NCBI RefSeq assembly: GCF_009617585.1
Contig: NZ_WIXI01000051.1
Span: 62,001 to 126,000, forward strand
Direction of reading: 5' to 3'
DNA from: Endobacterium cereale
Lineage (GTDB): Bacteria; Pseudomonadota; Alphaproteobacteria; Rhizobiales; Rhizobiaceae
DNA: 64,000 nt
Shown here: one piece after another, positions 16,201 through 23,248 of the stretch
How positions within the stretch are numbered: position 1 is the stretch's first letter
Layout: the number at the start of each line of letters is the position of its first letter
Notes under the pieces: model-generated
Seen by the model: the letters and a program-made list of their open reading frames with translations, nothing else
Told to the model about the DNA's origin: nothing
Database searches by the model: none
Program-made: the position numbers and the translations under genes

Positions 16201-17970
16201 CCGGCCGGCATCATCGTAAATGAGCTCGAGCCTGGATCTGCCAGTCGAATCCCGCCACGTCATTAGTCGGCCGGCATCGTCGTAGGTGTAGGTCACGGTG
16301 AACGAGGCGGTGCAATCCGCCTGAGTCATGTTACCGGAAGTATCATAGGTGTAAGTGACGAGCCGCTTCTGGGCACCGCCCTCCTCCAGCGTTATAGCTG
16401 TTCGCTGCCCGTCGCCATTGTTATCGAAAACAAGCTTGAAACCATCAGAATGCGCGGCGCTTTCAAGAAGGTCTTCGCGCCGCTCCAAGACAATCGTGTT
16501 GCCGCTCGCATCTTCGATCGCCACAAGGCGATATATCTTGTCCTTGCCCTGTTCAAACGAGCGCACCGTTTGTCCGTCATCAAGCTTCAGCTTCTTCAGC
16601 CAAGGCGCTGTCAAACTCAGATGGCGATATTTCGCATTTTGAGAAGCTGCAAAGCCAAATGGACGGCGGAAAACAATACGACGCCCTTCGCCATCTCGGA
16701 AAAGAAGCTTGTTATCGTTGCGAACCTCAAATGTCTGGTCAAAGACGCAGGTTCTATTGCGACCAAGTGGGCCGAGCGTATCGCGCATGTGCCCATAGTG
16801 ACGGCGCAGATCTAGCTGGATCGTACCGTTGAGGTAGAATTCTGGAAAATTTTCGACATATTCACCACGCGTGACGATAACCGGTTCACCACTCTTCTTG
16901 GGCTCCTGCGGATCGGCTTCAACCTCTTCGGGATCTTTGTCACGCTTTGTCCTGTCACCGTCACCATTGGGCTTCTCCGGCTTGGCGGCACGTGCCTTGG
17001 CAGCTTCCTCCGCCGAAATCAGCCCCTGTCGCTCCAGCATATCGATTTCGTCAGGTGTCGCTTTGGCAAGAAAATCGTCCAGAGCGCCACCCTCGCGCAT
17101 TCCCTTGACAGGGCCATCCCATTTGCCGGTTTTTCGCGCGTCGGAGACGACTTTGCTGCTCAGTTCTTCTATTCGGCCGACCCGGCTTGCAAGCTTTGCC
17201 GTCTTGCTCAAGGTGGTAATAGCCTTGGCCGCCCATTCTTCTGGGCCGGCAACGAGCATTCCGAGGCGGGCTGTACCTGTACCAAGGGCCTCGCCGTAAT
17301 CGCCTTGTGACCACGATTGCGAGATATCTTGCCAGAGAATAGATGGATCATCGATAACGGCTTCTAGCCCCTCAACCGTGTCGGTCGCTACGGCTGCGGT
17401 GCGATCGAATTTTGGGAGCCACCCTGGAAGTTGCTTTCCGCTGGTGCTTTCGTAATGGGACGCAACCCAAGCGGGAACACTGGTATTGTAACCCACAGTA
17501 CCAAGTAACTTCGCAGTGTCCCAAACCGTTGTGACGAACTCGACGGCAGCACCCTTGACAAATCCCCATCCATGCTTGCTGGCAAAAACCATACCGTCCC
17601 AGAGGCCAGAGTCCTGATTAACTCCCTCAGGCGTCGCTGCAGGTGAGACGACTACTTTGCCTATGGCATTTGCCGTCTGCTTACTCTCATGCGGGTTACT
17701 GCCTGTGCGACTTTTTACTTTCTGTCGCGCGGTCTTTGCTGCTTCTTCTTTATCCGCTTTATCGATCAGAGCCTTTTCAAGATCCGTATTGGTGAAAAAA
17801 ACGAAATTCCCATCCCAGCCCGGGGTGCCGGTGGGAGGCTTCAGGAAAAAATTGGCGCCAGATCGGTGAAAGATTTGTGAACCTGCTGGAATACTCGGGC
17901 TGTTCAGAAGGCCGATACTATTAGCCGTTTCGGTCACGTTCGTATGATATATATCGACCTTGGCCGCCAT
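13243..17970 (-). CDS. Rhs-family polymorphic toxin, T6SS cargo
   Basis: 1575 residues. Residues 1-370 are an effector-specific N-terminal region with a small hydrophobic stretch near 125-165 and a charged linker. From about 375 a DUF6531-like start (ILVTRGEYVENFPEFYLNG region) leads into many YD/RHS repeats (YDxxGR, RYEYDAxGRL) that build the toxin-encapsulating shell. The conserved core end reads YNRHRVYDPDAGQYLSPDP, then PTAWMDPLGL, after which a 125-residue variable tip begins. The protein lacks its own PAAR domain; the DUF4150 protein encoded 113 bp upstream probably supplies the spike tip. It should be loaded on VgrG with the help of the DUF2169 adaptor. AAGGGA precedes the ATG. Confidence 0.95.
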   Translation of the reverse strand: MAAKVDIYHTNVTETANSIGLLNSPSIPAGSQIFHRSGANFFLKPPTGTPGWDGNFVFFTNTDLEKALIDKADKEEAAKTARQKVKSRTGSNPHESKQTANAIGKVVVSPAATPEGVNQDSGLWDGMVFASKHGWGFVKGAAVEFVTTVWDTAKLLGTVGYNTSVPAWVASHYESTSGKQLPGWLPKFDRTAAVATDTVEGLEAVIDDPSILWQDISQSWSQGDYGEALGTGTARLGMLVAGPEEWAAKAITTLSKTAKLASRVGRIEELSSKVVSDARKTGKWDGPVKGMREGGALDDFLAKATPDEIDMLERQGLISAEEAAKARAAKPEKPNGDGDRTKRDKDPEEVEADPQEPKKSGEPVIVTRGEYVENFPEFYLNGTIQLDLRRHYGHMRDTLGPLGRNRTCVFDQTFEVRNDNKLLFRDGEGRRIVFRRPFGFAASQNAKYRHLSLTAPWLKKLKLDDGQTVRSFEQGKDKIYRLVAIEDASGNTIVLERREDLLESAAHSDGFKLVFDNNGDGQRTAITLEEGGAQKRLVTYTYDTSGNMTQADCTASFTVTYTYDDAGRLMTWRDSTGRSRLELIYDDAGRVLKTETNGPFHNDCFSYDPATRRTHYRAGGGDTAERSDYDADENILAETDALGNEIRHSYAGHYRTATVDPLGHTTRYAWDIDGNLSELIDAEGRRTRLRWDGPGRLQAVSLAGAGDGWRFTRDDAGRVIEAIDPNGAITRHDWTTAGRLAATLRPDGTTERCEYDARHRLIAIIDAAGGVTRLRRDDPFGRVTSVIDPLGTRTTYAYSETNGAPFDTPAQVVRPDGVTLSRRFDSEGETVDVTDGEGRVTQYAYGPFDQLLSVTDPLGGKLSLTYDVRGDLVRIDNANGRRFTYERDAAGRVIAETDFDERTIRYERDVAGRVIRQTNGDGSCVTFAYDAAGLLTERCGYQPGEASDMHPPQTRERFSYDGAGRLLGADNEEATVRFTRDEAGRIVTEEVNGRVVEHGYDALGRRTERRIGGSLAAYAYDPLGALSELTLSGGGSDANAGLTEAIAFQRDALGRETGRIAGDFALRQVFDTAGQLTRQSVATRGAAPFERQYGWNKAFEPLSVSDPLWGGTRYSYDNNGQVSEARHGEGLPSPQDLAAGFFGLAGERVEIERFEYDAAHDVAASDTALAGEPEGRSLSPWLRSAGGKVRAARGPAGKRILLTHDDQGRVIERRVERNGFRPKVWRFGWNALDRLIWCDTPEGARWRYGSDPFGRRLWKRCDNARAQGQPVKGVGKVGGTRPAQHGEAYLWDGDVIAEAAPLYADGTPAWEAAVSWHYEPGGFRPLARQSAEGVHHVVTDPLGTPRELYDGTGERIWSRAHWLWGGTRARQIAGIAAKDDGDHEAGDALCPIGFPGQWQDAESGLCYNRHRVYDPDAGQYLSPDPIGLEGGVRPQGYVDGPTAWMDPLGLAKCQVLQELDALQTQQGPDSHFLDRHGAQTTLKDQQIRAQTGFTPDKKVGKPVPSSRFYTHSDQLDAAKRAIAMYKQNPQGRIDIPMGRPMGEGYLKGGTQYFTSDTVRAYFDPSGNLMTIFPLK
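13246..13620 (-). other. Rhs C-terminal toxin tip
   Basis: Residues 1451-1575 of the Rhs protein, after the DPLGL boundary where Rhs proteins are cleaved autocatalytically. The tip contains SHFLDRHGAQTT, QQIRAQTGFTPD and SSRFYTHSDQLDAAKRA, with two or three histidines and arginines that could form a nuclease site. It is lower in G+C than the core, as usual for exchangeable tips. I cannot name the toxin family; a nuclease or RNase is a guess from the His/Arg pattern. Confidence 0.7.
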
Positions 17971-18083
17971 AAAAAATCCCTTGTTCCGGACCCGACGTGA
18001 ATGACAGGGGCTAACTATTTTGGGCTATGAACTTTATTCGCGAGATATGCTGCAAGAGCACCGTTATGATAATTATTGAGCGT

Positions 18084-18503
18084 TCAATCGTCCCAAACTG
18101 ATTTTACGATCAGAGTTTCAAGTGCTCTTTGAGGTTCGATAGGACCAATATCTGCGTGATTCATCCAGGCGGGATCCTTGTCGCGGACCACGGCCCAGCC
18201 ATTCGCGAACACCGAAGAGGAGGCGGTCTTCACATGCGAGTATTTCAAGTGTCCCGGAACCACGACACCTTTGCCCGTACCCGGCTCATGTCCGGTGATT
18301 TTTCGCGAGCGCGTATTTAGCTGAAAGTCCAGACGCTTGTTGTTGCGGACGTCGTCCGACAAACGCTTCGATGGGTCCAGAAAAGCAACACAGGTATAGG
18401 CAACCGGTACCATTTTGTCGCCGATCGGCGTCCAACACACGTCAGGACCTGTTGTGACCATTATGTTGACTCCATCGCGTCGACCGGATGTCTTGTCGCT
18501 CAT
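18084..18503 (-). CDS. DUF4150 (PAAR-like) protein
   Basis: 139 residues from MSDKTSGRRDG; the ATG overlaps the DUF2169 stop by ATGA. Motifs such as GVNIMVTTGPDVCWTPIGDKMVPVAYTC match the PAAR-like DUF4150 family, whose members cap the VgrG spike and connect effectors to it. The protein sits between the DUF2169 adaptor and the Rhs toxin genes, the order seen in several T6SS effector clusters. It should therefore recruit the Rhs protein to the spike tip. The role is inferred from family and order. Confidence 0.88.
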   Translation of the reverse strand: MSDKTSGRRDGVNIMVTTGPDVCWTPIGDKMVPVAYTCVAFLDPSKRLSDDVRNNKRLDFQLNTRSRKITGHEPGTGKGVVVPGHLKYSHVKTASSSVFANGWAVVRDKDPAWMNHADIGPIEPQRALETLIVKSVWDD

Positions 18504-19645
18504 GAGCTCGCCCCGTGCGTTTGTATTTGTTCTTGCGCCGCCGAAGCGGTCTGTACGGATGTCGCAAAGCCGCACCGGATCTCGATCGGTGCATTTGGAT
18601 CGAAGATAGCTCGCCACGACAGGAACACACGATGTTCGTCCGGATCTGGATTGGTGATGTCAATGACAAGCGTATCGAGGTTCATGAGCACAGGCGGCTC
18701 TGCACCGCCGGTGGTGACCGCCTGAATCATGAGCTGATGTCCCGGCAGACGGATAGTGCGCTGCCCGGCGAAATCGAGGCCGTCCAGGTCAATCACCTCG
18801 TCCCCATTTAAGAACCCCGGATAGATCAAATCCGGATGAGCACTGTTATGGTACGAGAAGTCATAATCATCAGGCCAGTTCGGCCAAACGTGTTCTTTCC
18901 AGTTCTCGTCAAATGTGCCGCCGAATTTGCGACGTGGTAGCCATGCCGGCGGTATTGGGCCGAGCCCCTCCGGCGCATATCGCACCGCCGCATCCTGGAT
19001 CGGGAGATCTTCTGCCTCGATCTGTGGCGCCTTGCGAGGACCATCGACCACTGGCATTTCCGTCTCGATCAGGCCGCAGCCAATTGGATTGCGTTCTTCG
19101 ATTTCTCCCGTGATGCCTGCATCATCGTCTTTGGGTCGAAAGCCACCATAAGCATGCTCGAATTGCAGCGGAACCTCCGACACGGGAGACGGATCCGTAA
19201 GCCGCCAGCCCTTAAACACTTTCATTCGCTGGACGCCGTCAAGATCGGCAAGCACGTGATCCGGAACCGAAAATGTTGGCATCCATTGACGCGGACCTGT
19301 AACGCGCAATCGCTTTTCGAGGCGGTGTTCACCAGTCACAGCCACACCGCACTTCCAGGATGTCAGGGGCTTTCCGTCTGGCGCGCGCGCAATAGCGTTG
19401 ACAATAACGTCGGCCCTCGGCTTCAGCGGCGCAAGGTCGGATGGAATTTGCAGAGATGACACATTCACGGCCCCGCAATATCGATCGGAGAGGACGAGGG
19501 GTGCCTGCTCGTCGGCAATTGTCAAAATGCCGTCCTTGCCGATTTCATAAGTGCCCTTGACGACAAGAACCCCGAATTCGGTGCCCCTGCTATCCGAGTT
19601 GTAAAAACGGAAATTTACAAACGGTGTGTTGTTGAAGAGTTGCAT
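18500..19645 (-). CDS. DUF2169 T6SS adaptor protein
   Basis: 381 residues beginning MQLFNNTPFVNFRFYNSDSRG, with YCGAVNVSSLQIPSDLAPLKPRADVIV, CGVAVTGEHRLEKRLRVTGPRQW and QFEHAYGGF, the conserved blocks of DUF2169. In Agrobacterium and other bacteria, DUF2169 proteins are encoded between vgrG and PAAR-linked effectors and act as adaptors or chaperones for loading. It starts 7 bp after the VgrG stop and overlaps the DUF4150 gene, so the four genes are one transcription unit. Confidence 0.92.
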   Translation of the reverse strand: MQLFNNTPFVNFRFYNSDSRGTEFGVLVVKGTYEIGKDGILTIADEQAPLVLSDRYCGAVNVSSLQIPSDLAPLKPRADVIVNAIARAPDGKPLTSWKCGVAVTGEHRLEKRLRVTGPRQWMPTFSVPDHVLADLDGVQRMKVFKGWRLTDPSPVSEVPLQFEHAYGGFRPKDDDAGITGEIEERNPIGCGLIETEMPVVDGPRKAPQIEAEDLPIQDAAVRYAPEGLGPIPPAWLPRRKFGGTFDENWKEHVWPNWPDDYDFSYHNSAHPDLIYPGFLNGDEVIDLDGLDFAGQRTIRLPGHQLMIQAVTTGGAEPPVLMNLDTLVIDITNPDPDEHRVFLSWRAIFDPNAPIEIRCGFATSVQTASAAQEQIQTHGASS

Positions 19646-19652
19646 AGGCGGC

Positions 19653-22013
19653 TCAGTTGTTGTCTACGATGTCGCCGGTGACCTGAACATGTTCGGCGCC
19701 TTCAACGAAAATGTTCAGGCCCTTCAAGACAATTGTTCCGTCATTCTTCATCAGAAGAGATGACTTCCCCACCTCAATCAGCAATTCCTCGCCAACAACG
19801 ACGCGTTTGGCCTTACCGACATTTTCGATCGCAGTTTGTCCGACATTGACGACCTTGCTGACACCCACCTGTTCCGTCGACCCGAGACCCGTGGCATTGT
19901 GCTGAAAGCGAGAAACCGTGGTTGACATCACACCGCCCAGTCCACCCAGAATTTGACTCGCCATGCCGGCGAGTTCACTTCCAGCGCTTGCCATTCCGGC
20001 GCCGCCACCAGAGACCATCGATGACGCGCTCGCGTTGTTAATTCCGCCACGTGAACCGTCAATCACCGCTCCCAGTAGACCGCCGACCGCGCCGCTTCCG
20101 ATGATCTGGCCAGCAAGATTGGCCAGCTGACTGAGTTCTCCCCCGCCGCCGGTGAGCGCACTCGTATCAACGGGGCTCCCCTTGTTTCCTGCGGCCTGCA
20201 AGGCACTCATGGCAAGCTGCATTGCCTGTCCGAGAAGCGCTTGGGTCTGCACGGACTGGCCAGACATTGCCATCTGCAGTCCCGCATTTGCGGCACCGCC
20301 GACGGCTCCGATCGTGGTCGAGCTAGACCCACCGATTTGCTGAGCTTGATTGCCCGACACTTCTGATGCCGCGTGTGCGCCGACACTCATCACGTGATTG
20401 GCATCGATTCGGCTTGTCTGGTTGTTGAGAACTTTCTGGGTCAAATCCTTTTGAGCATGCAGAAAAACATTCTCCGCTCCGGCTGCATCCTCAAAGGAAA
20501 GTTCGTTAAACTGGGTCGGCATTCCTGACTTATGCGTATTCGTGCGCAAAACGCTTTTTGTCTTATGGGCGGGTAGGTCATACGGCACTTTTTGTTTTGG
20601 ATTCGGCACCACTCCTGTCACCAAGGGACGATCTGGATCACCATCCACATAGGCGATCATTACTTCCATGCCGATGCGCGGAATGACCTGCGAACCCCAG
20701 GTGGAACCGCCCCAGTTCTGCGCCACGCGCACCCAGCAGGTGTCGGAACCATCTTTCTTGGCCTTACGGTCCCACGGGAACCACACCTTGATGCGGCCGT
20801 ACTGGTCCGGATGGATCTCTTCGCCTTCGGGACCGGCAACGATCGCCACCTGCGCGCCCTCGATACGCGGACGTTTGGTTTCCCGGTGCGGTGTCATCGG
20901 CACGCGGGAGGGTACGGCTTCGAACTCGTTGCGGTATTCCGGTTCGTTGCTGTTGGTCTCGTAAGAGCGGTCCACCACCGTCTGGATCGACTTGATGATC
21001 ACGTGCTCTTCATAGGCATGGTCAGGATGCGCGACTTCGTAGGGCGTAAAACGGCGGCCGGTTTCAATAATGCGGCTGGTGGAGGCACCGAACACGCGGT
21101 CATGATCCGCTTCCGACGCCTGCGACCGCAGTTTTTGCGCACGTTCGGCTTCGGCAACAGAGGAAATGCGGGCCGGGTATTCATAAAGCTCACGCTTGGT
21201 GGCATCCGGCATCTGCACCAGAGATGGCGTCATCGTGCCCGGTACCATACGCGGGGTCTCGAAATTCCAGTCGGCGCCGGCGCGCTGACCCGGCACATAG
21301 GAGAAACGGCGTGCCCATTCGTTGATGTGGTTGCGGTCGGACGAGCCTTGCGCCAGACGCACCCTGCCCTCGCCCTGTGCCGAGGCTGATGGGCCGAGCC
21401 AGCCATTGGCGGTATCAGCCACATGCAGCTTGTGTTTTCCGTCCTCATGGCTGAACCAGTAGAACAGACCGTCCTCTTCAAAACGGCGGCAGAGATAGTC
21501 GTAGTCTCGCTCGTTAAACTGAACCGAATAATGTTGTTTTGGCGGAGCTGTGATCACGCCGGATGTGTCCGGCGCGGGAATGCCATGTTCGGAAAACAGG
21601 ATTTCGGCGATCTCGACAGAGCTTTTATCCATCCAGATGCGGCAGTCGGAACGACGGGTCAGCAGCCACATCTGCGGGCGCAACACCATGGCATAGGAGC
21701 GTAGGCCACGGGTGATCGGCGGGCCTTCGTTGAGTTCTGTGACAAGGCCATTAAACGGGCGGCGGATAGCTGAACCTGCCTCGCCATCACCCTGCTGTAC
21801 CTCGACCGAAACATCCAGCAGGCGGCCGATCAGTTCTTCCGGTTTGATCTGGGCTTTCTTGGTGCGGGCGACGAGGTGGATCGCAAACATCGACGATATA
21901 CCCTCCTCGATCGTCACGCGCTCGGCAAGAAGCTGGTCTTCGCCGAGCGGCGAGGCGATCTTGAGAATGCGGCTCGCCTGGATGAAATCGGCGGCGGAAG
22001 ATGCATTGTCCAT
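19653..22013 (-). CDS. vgrG: VgrG, T6SS spike protein
   Basis: 786 residues from the ATG at 22013, chosen because GGAG lies 7 nt before it. The gp27-like part carries FNERDYDYLCRRFEEDGLFYWF at about 180-200, and the gp5-like OB part carries DQYGRIKVWFPWDRK, CWVRVAQNWGGSTWG and PRIGMEVMIAYVDGDPDRP. The C-terminal 270 residues are a Gly/Ala/Ser-rich variable tail followed by a short beta-rich end (VVVGEELLIEVGKSSLLMKNDG). The tail is where cargo specificity normally resides. It is the first gene of the effector operon; no other T6SS structural genes are present here. Confidence 0.96.
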   Translation of the reverse strand: MDNASSAADFIQASRILKIASPLGEDQLLAERVTIEEGISSMFAIHLVARTKKAQIKPEELIGRLLDVSVEVQQGDGEAGSAIRRPFNGLVTELNEGPPITRGLRSYAMVLRPQMWLLTRRSDCRIWMDKSSVEIAEILFSEHGIPAPDTSGVITAPPKQHYSVQFNERDYDYLCRRFEEDGLFYWFSHEDGKHKLHVADTANGWLGPSASAQGEGRVRLAQGSSDRNHINEWARRFSYVPGQRAGADWNFETPRMVPGTMTPSLVQMPDATKRELYEYPARISSVAEAERAQKLRSQASEADHDRVFGASTSRIIETGRRFTPYEVAHPDHAYEEHVIIKSIQTVVDRSYETNSNEPEYRNEFEAVPSRVPMTPHRETKRPRIEGAQVAIVAGPEGEEIHPDQYGRIKVWFPWDRKAKKDGSDTCWVRVAQNWGGSTWGSQVIPRIGMEVMIAYVDGDPDRPLVTGVVPNPKQKVPYDLPAHKTKSVLRTNTHKSGMPTQFNELSFEDAAGAENVFLHAQKDLTQKVLNNQTSRIDANHVMSVGAHAASEVSGNQAQQIGGSSSTTIGAVGGAANAGLQMAMSGQSVQTQALLGQAMQLAMSALQAAGNKGSPVDTSALTGGGGELSQLANLAGQIIGSGAVGGLLGAVIDGSRGGINNASASSMVSGGGAGMASAGSELAGMASQILGGLGGVMSTTVSRFQHNATGLGSTEQVGVSKVVNVGQTAIENVGKAKRVVVGEELLIEVGKSSLLMKNDGTIVLKGLNIFVEGAEHVQVTGDIVDNN

Positions 22014-22310
22014 GGTCGGCTCCGGCAAATCCTAAAGGAAAAAACGCCATCCGAAAAATGTCGGACAGCGTGCAGAAATAGAAGCTCTTCTTGTGAAGGG
22101 GAAAATATGGCGCAAGCGCGACGGGTCAACCGGAAATAGGCGGCATTTTTAAATAGGGTGTTTTTACGGGAATTTCACGACGCAGACCATATTGAGGCCG
22201 GTCAGCATTCGGGCGTATGACAATCCCTGGAATGACCGGCAATATGATAAGGTTCGTTTTCTGCCTATGGTCGGTAACGAACATGGTGAAGCAGACAGGC
22301 AGGCGAACGA

Positions 22311-23234
22311 TTGGCTTCGGAAAAGAGTGACAGAAAGACAAAGGGCGATCCTGCAGACGACGCCGAAACCTACGCGCTGACCCGCGAGGAACCAAACGAA
22401 CGACGCGGTGGCGGCTGGACGGTGGCGCTGCGCCGGCGTGGCAAGAAAATCGTTCGGTTGTTCAAGAACAGCATCTACGGATCGTCCGATGCCGCCTATG
22501 CCCAGGCGCGCGCCTATCGCGATGCAATCATTACCGCCCTGCCCCCGCCGACCAATCTCGAACAGGCGGTCAAGATCCGCAAGAACAACAAGAGCGGCAT
22601 CTCCGGTGTGCGCCGGGTCGAGACCGAAGAGGGAGACGTCTGGCAAGCCACACTGATGACCAATGAGGGTCAGAAGAAAGAAAGCTTCTCCATCGGTCGG
22701 TATGGTGAGGAAGCCGCCAAGTCGATGGCGATCGCGCAGCGCATGCGTTGGCTGAAGGCGCTGCCGGTCAAACATCTGGCCTATGCCCGTCATGCCGAAG
22801 AGATCACGCGTCAGAATTTTGACCACCAGCTTGATGTTGTTGCCGATGTGGCGCCTCAGGTGCAGATTAGCGAGGAGGAGGTCGTTGCGCGCATCGCCAA
22901 GATCAATGCCCGCTTTGATGCCTACCGCCCTCCCCGTCTGAAAGTGCGTGTCAAAAGCTATGGGCCGGCACGGCTGGCGGTCGCTGTCTCCGATGGCGGT
23001 TCTCCGGCCAAACGCAAGTTGGCACACGTCAACACGGCAAAAATGATGCACGGTGGAGCGCTTGCCGCTGCCGGTAGGGTTCGCGAGGTCGTCGAAGAAA
23101 TCTACAATGCCGACGTTGCCCGCTGGTTTGCAAAGAAGCATGGCAACGCGCTGCTGGCGCCGGAGAGCTTTGATCCTACGGTCGGCTTCAATGTCACCGT
23201 CTGGGTGCCGGACAGGCTTCTCCATCGAGCGTGA
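22311..23234 (+). CDS. AP2-domain protein beside vgrG
   Basis: 307 residues. In-frame stops leave TTG at 22311 as the only plausible start, with weak AGGCGA upstream. Residues about 95-150 (KNNKSGISGVRRVETEEGDVWQATL and the rest of the block) match the AP2/ERF DNA-binding fold, and residues 33-75 (GGGWTVALRRRGKKIVRLFKN) look like a second, degenerate copy. Similar AP2 proteins are found near VgrG genes in rhizobia. It may be a DNA-binding regulator or a mobile-element-derived protein. It is divergent from vgrG and convergent with the traA remnant. The 297-bp gap between it and vgrG shows no recognisable motif. Confidence 0.8.
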   Translation: MASEKSDRKTKGDPADDAETYALTREEPNERRGGGWTVALRRRGKKIVRLFKNSIYGSSDAAYAQARAYRDAIITALPPPTNLEQAVKIRKNNKSGISGVRRVETEEGDVWQATLMTNEGQKKESFSIGRYGEEAAKSMAIAQRMRWLKALPVKHLAYARHAEEITRQNFDHQLDVVADVAPQVQISEEEVVARIAKINARFDAYRPPRLKVRVKSYGPARLAVAVSDGGSPAKRKLAHVNTAKMMHGGALAAAGRVREVVEEIYNADVARWFAKKHGNALLAPESFDPTVGFNVTVWVPDRLLHRA

Positions 23235-23248
23235 AGCAGTTGCCTTAA

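Noticed and set aside
14000..16700. Tandem repeats within the rhs gene
   Set aside because: The repetition is at the protein level (YD repeats) with diverged DNA, normal for Rhs proteins rather than a recent DNA repeat array.
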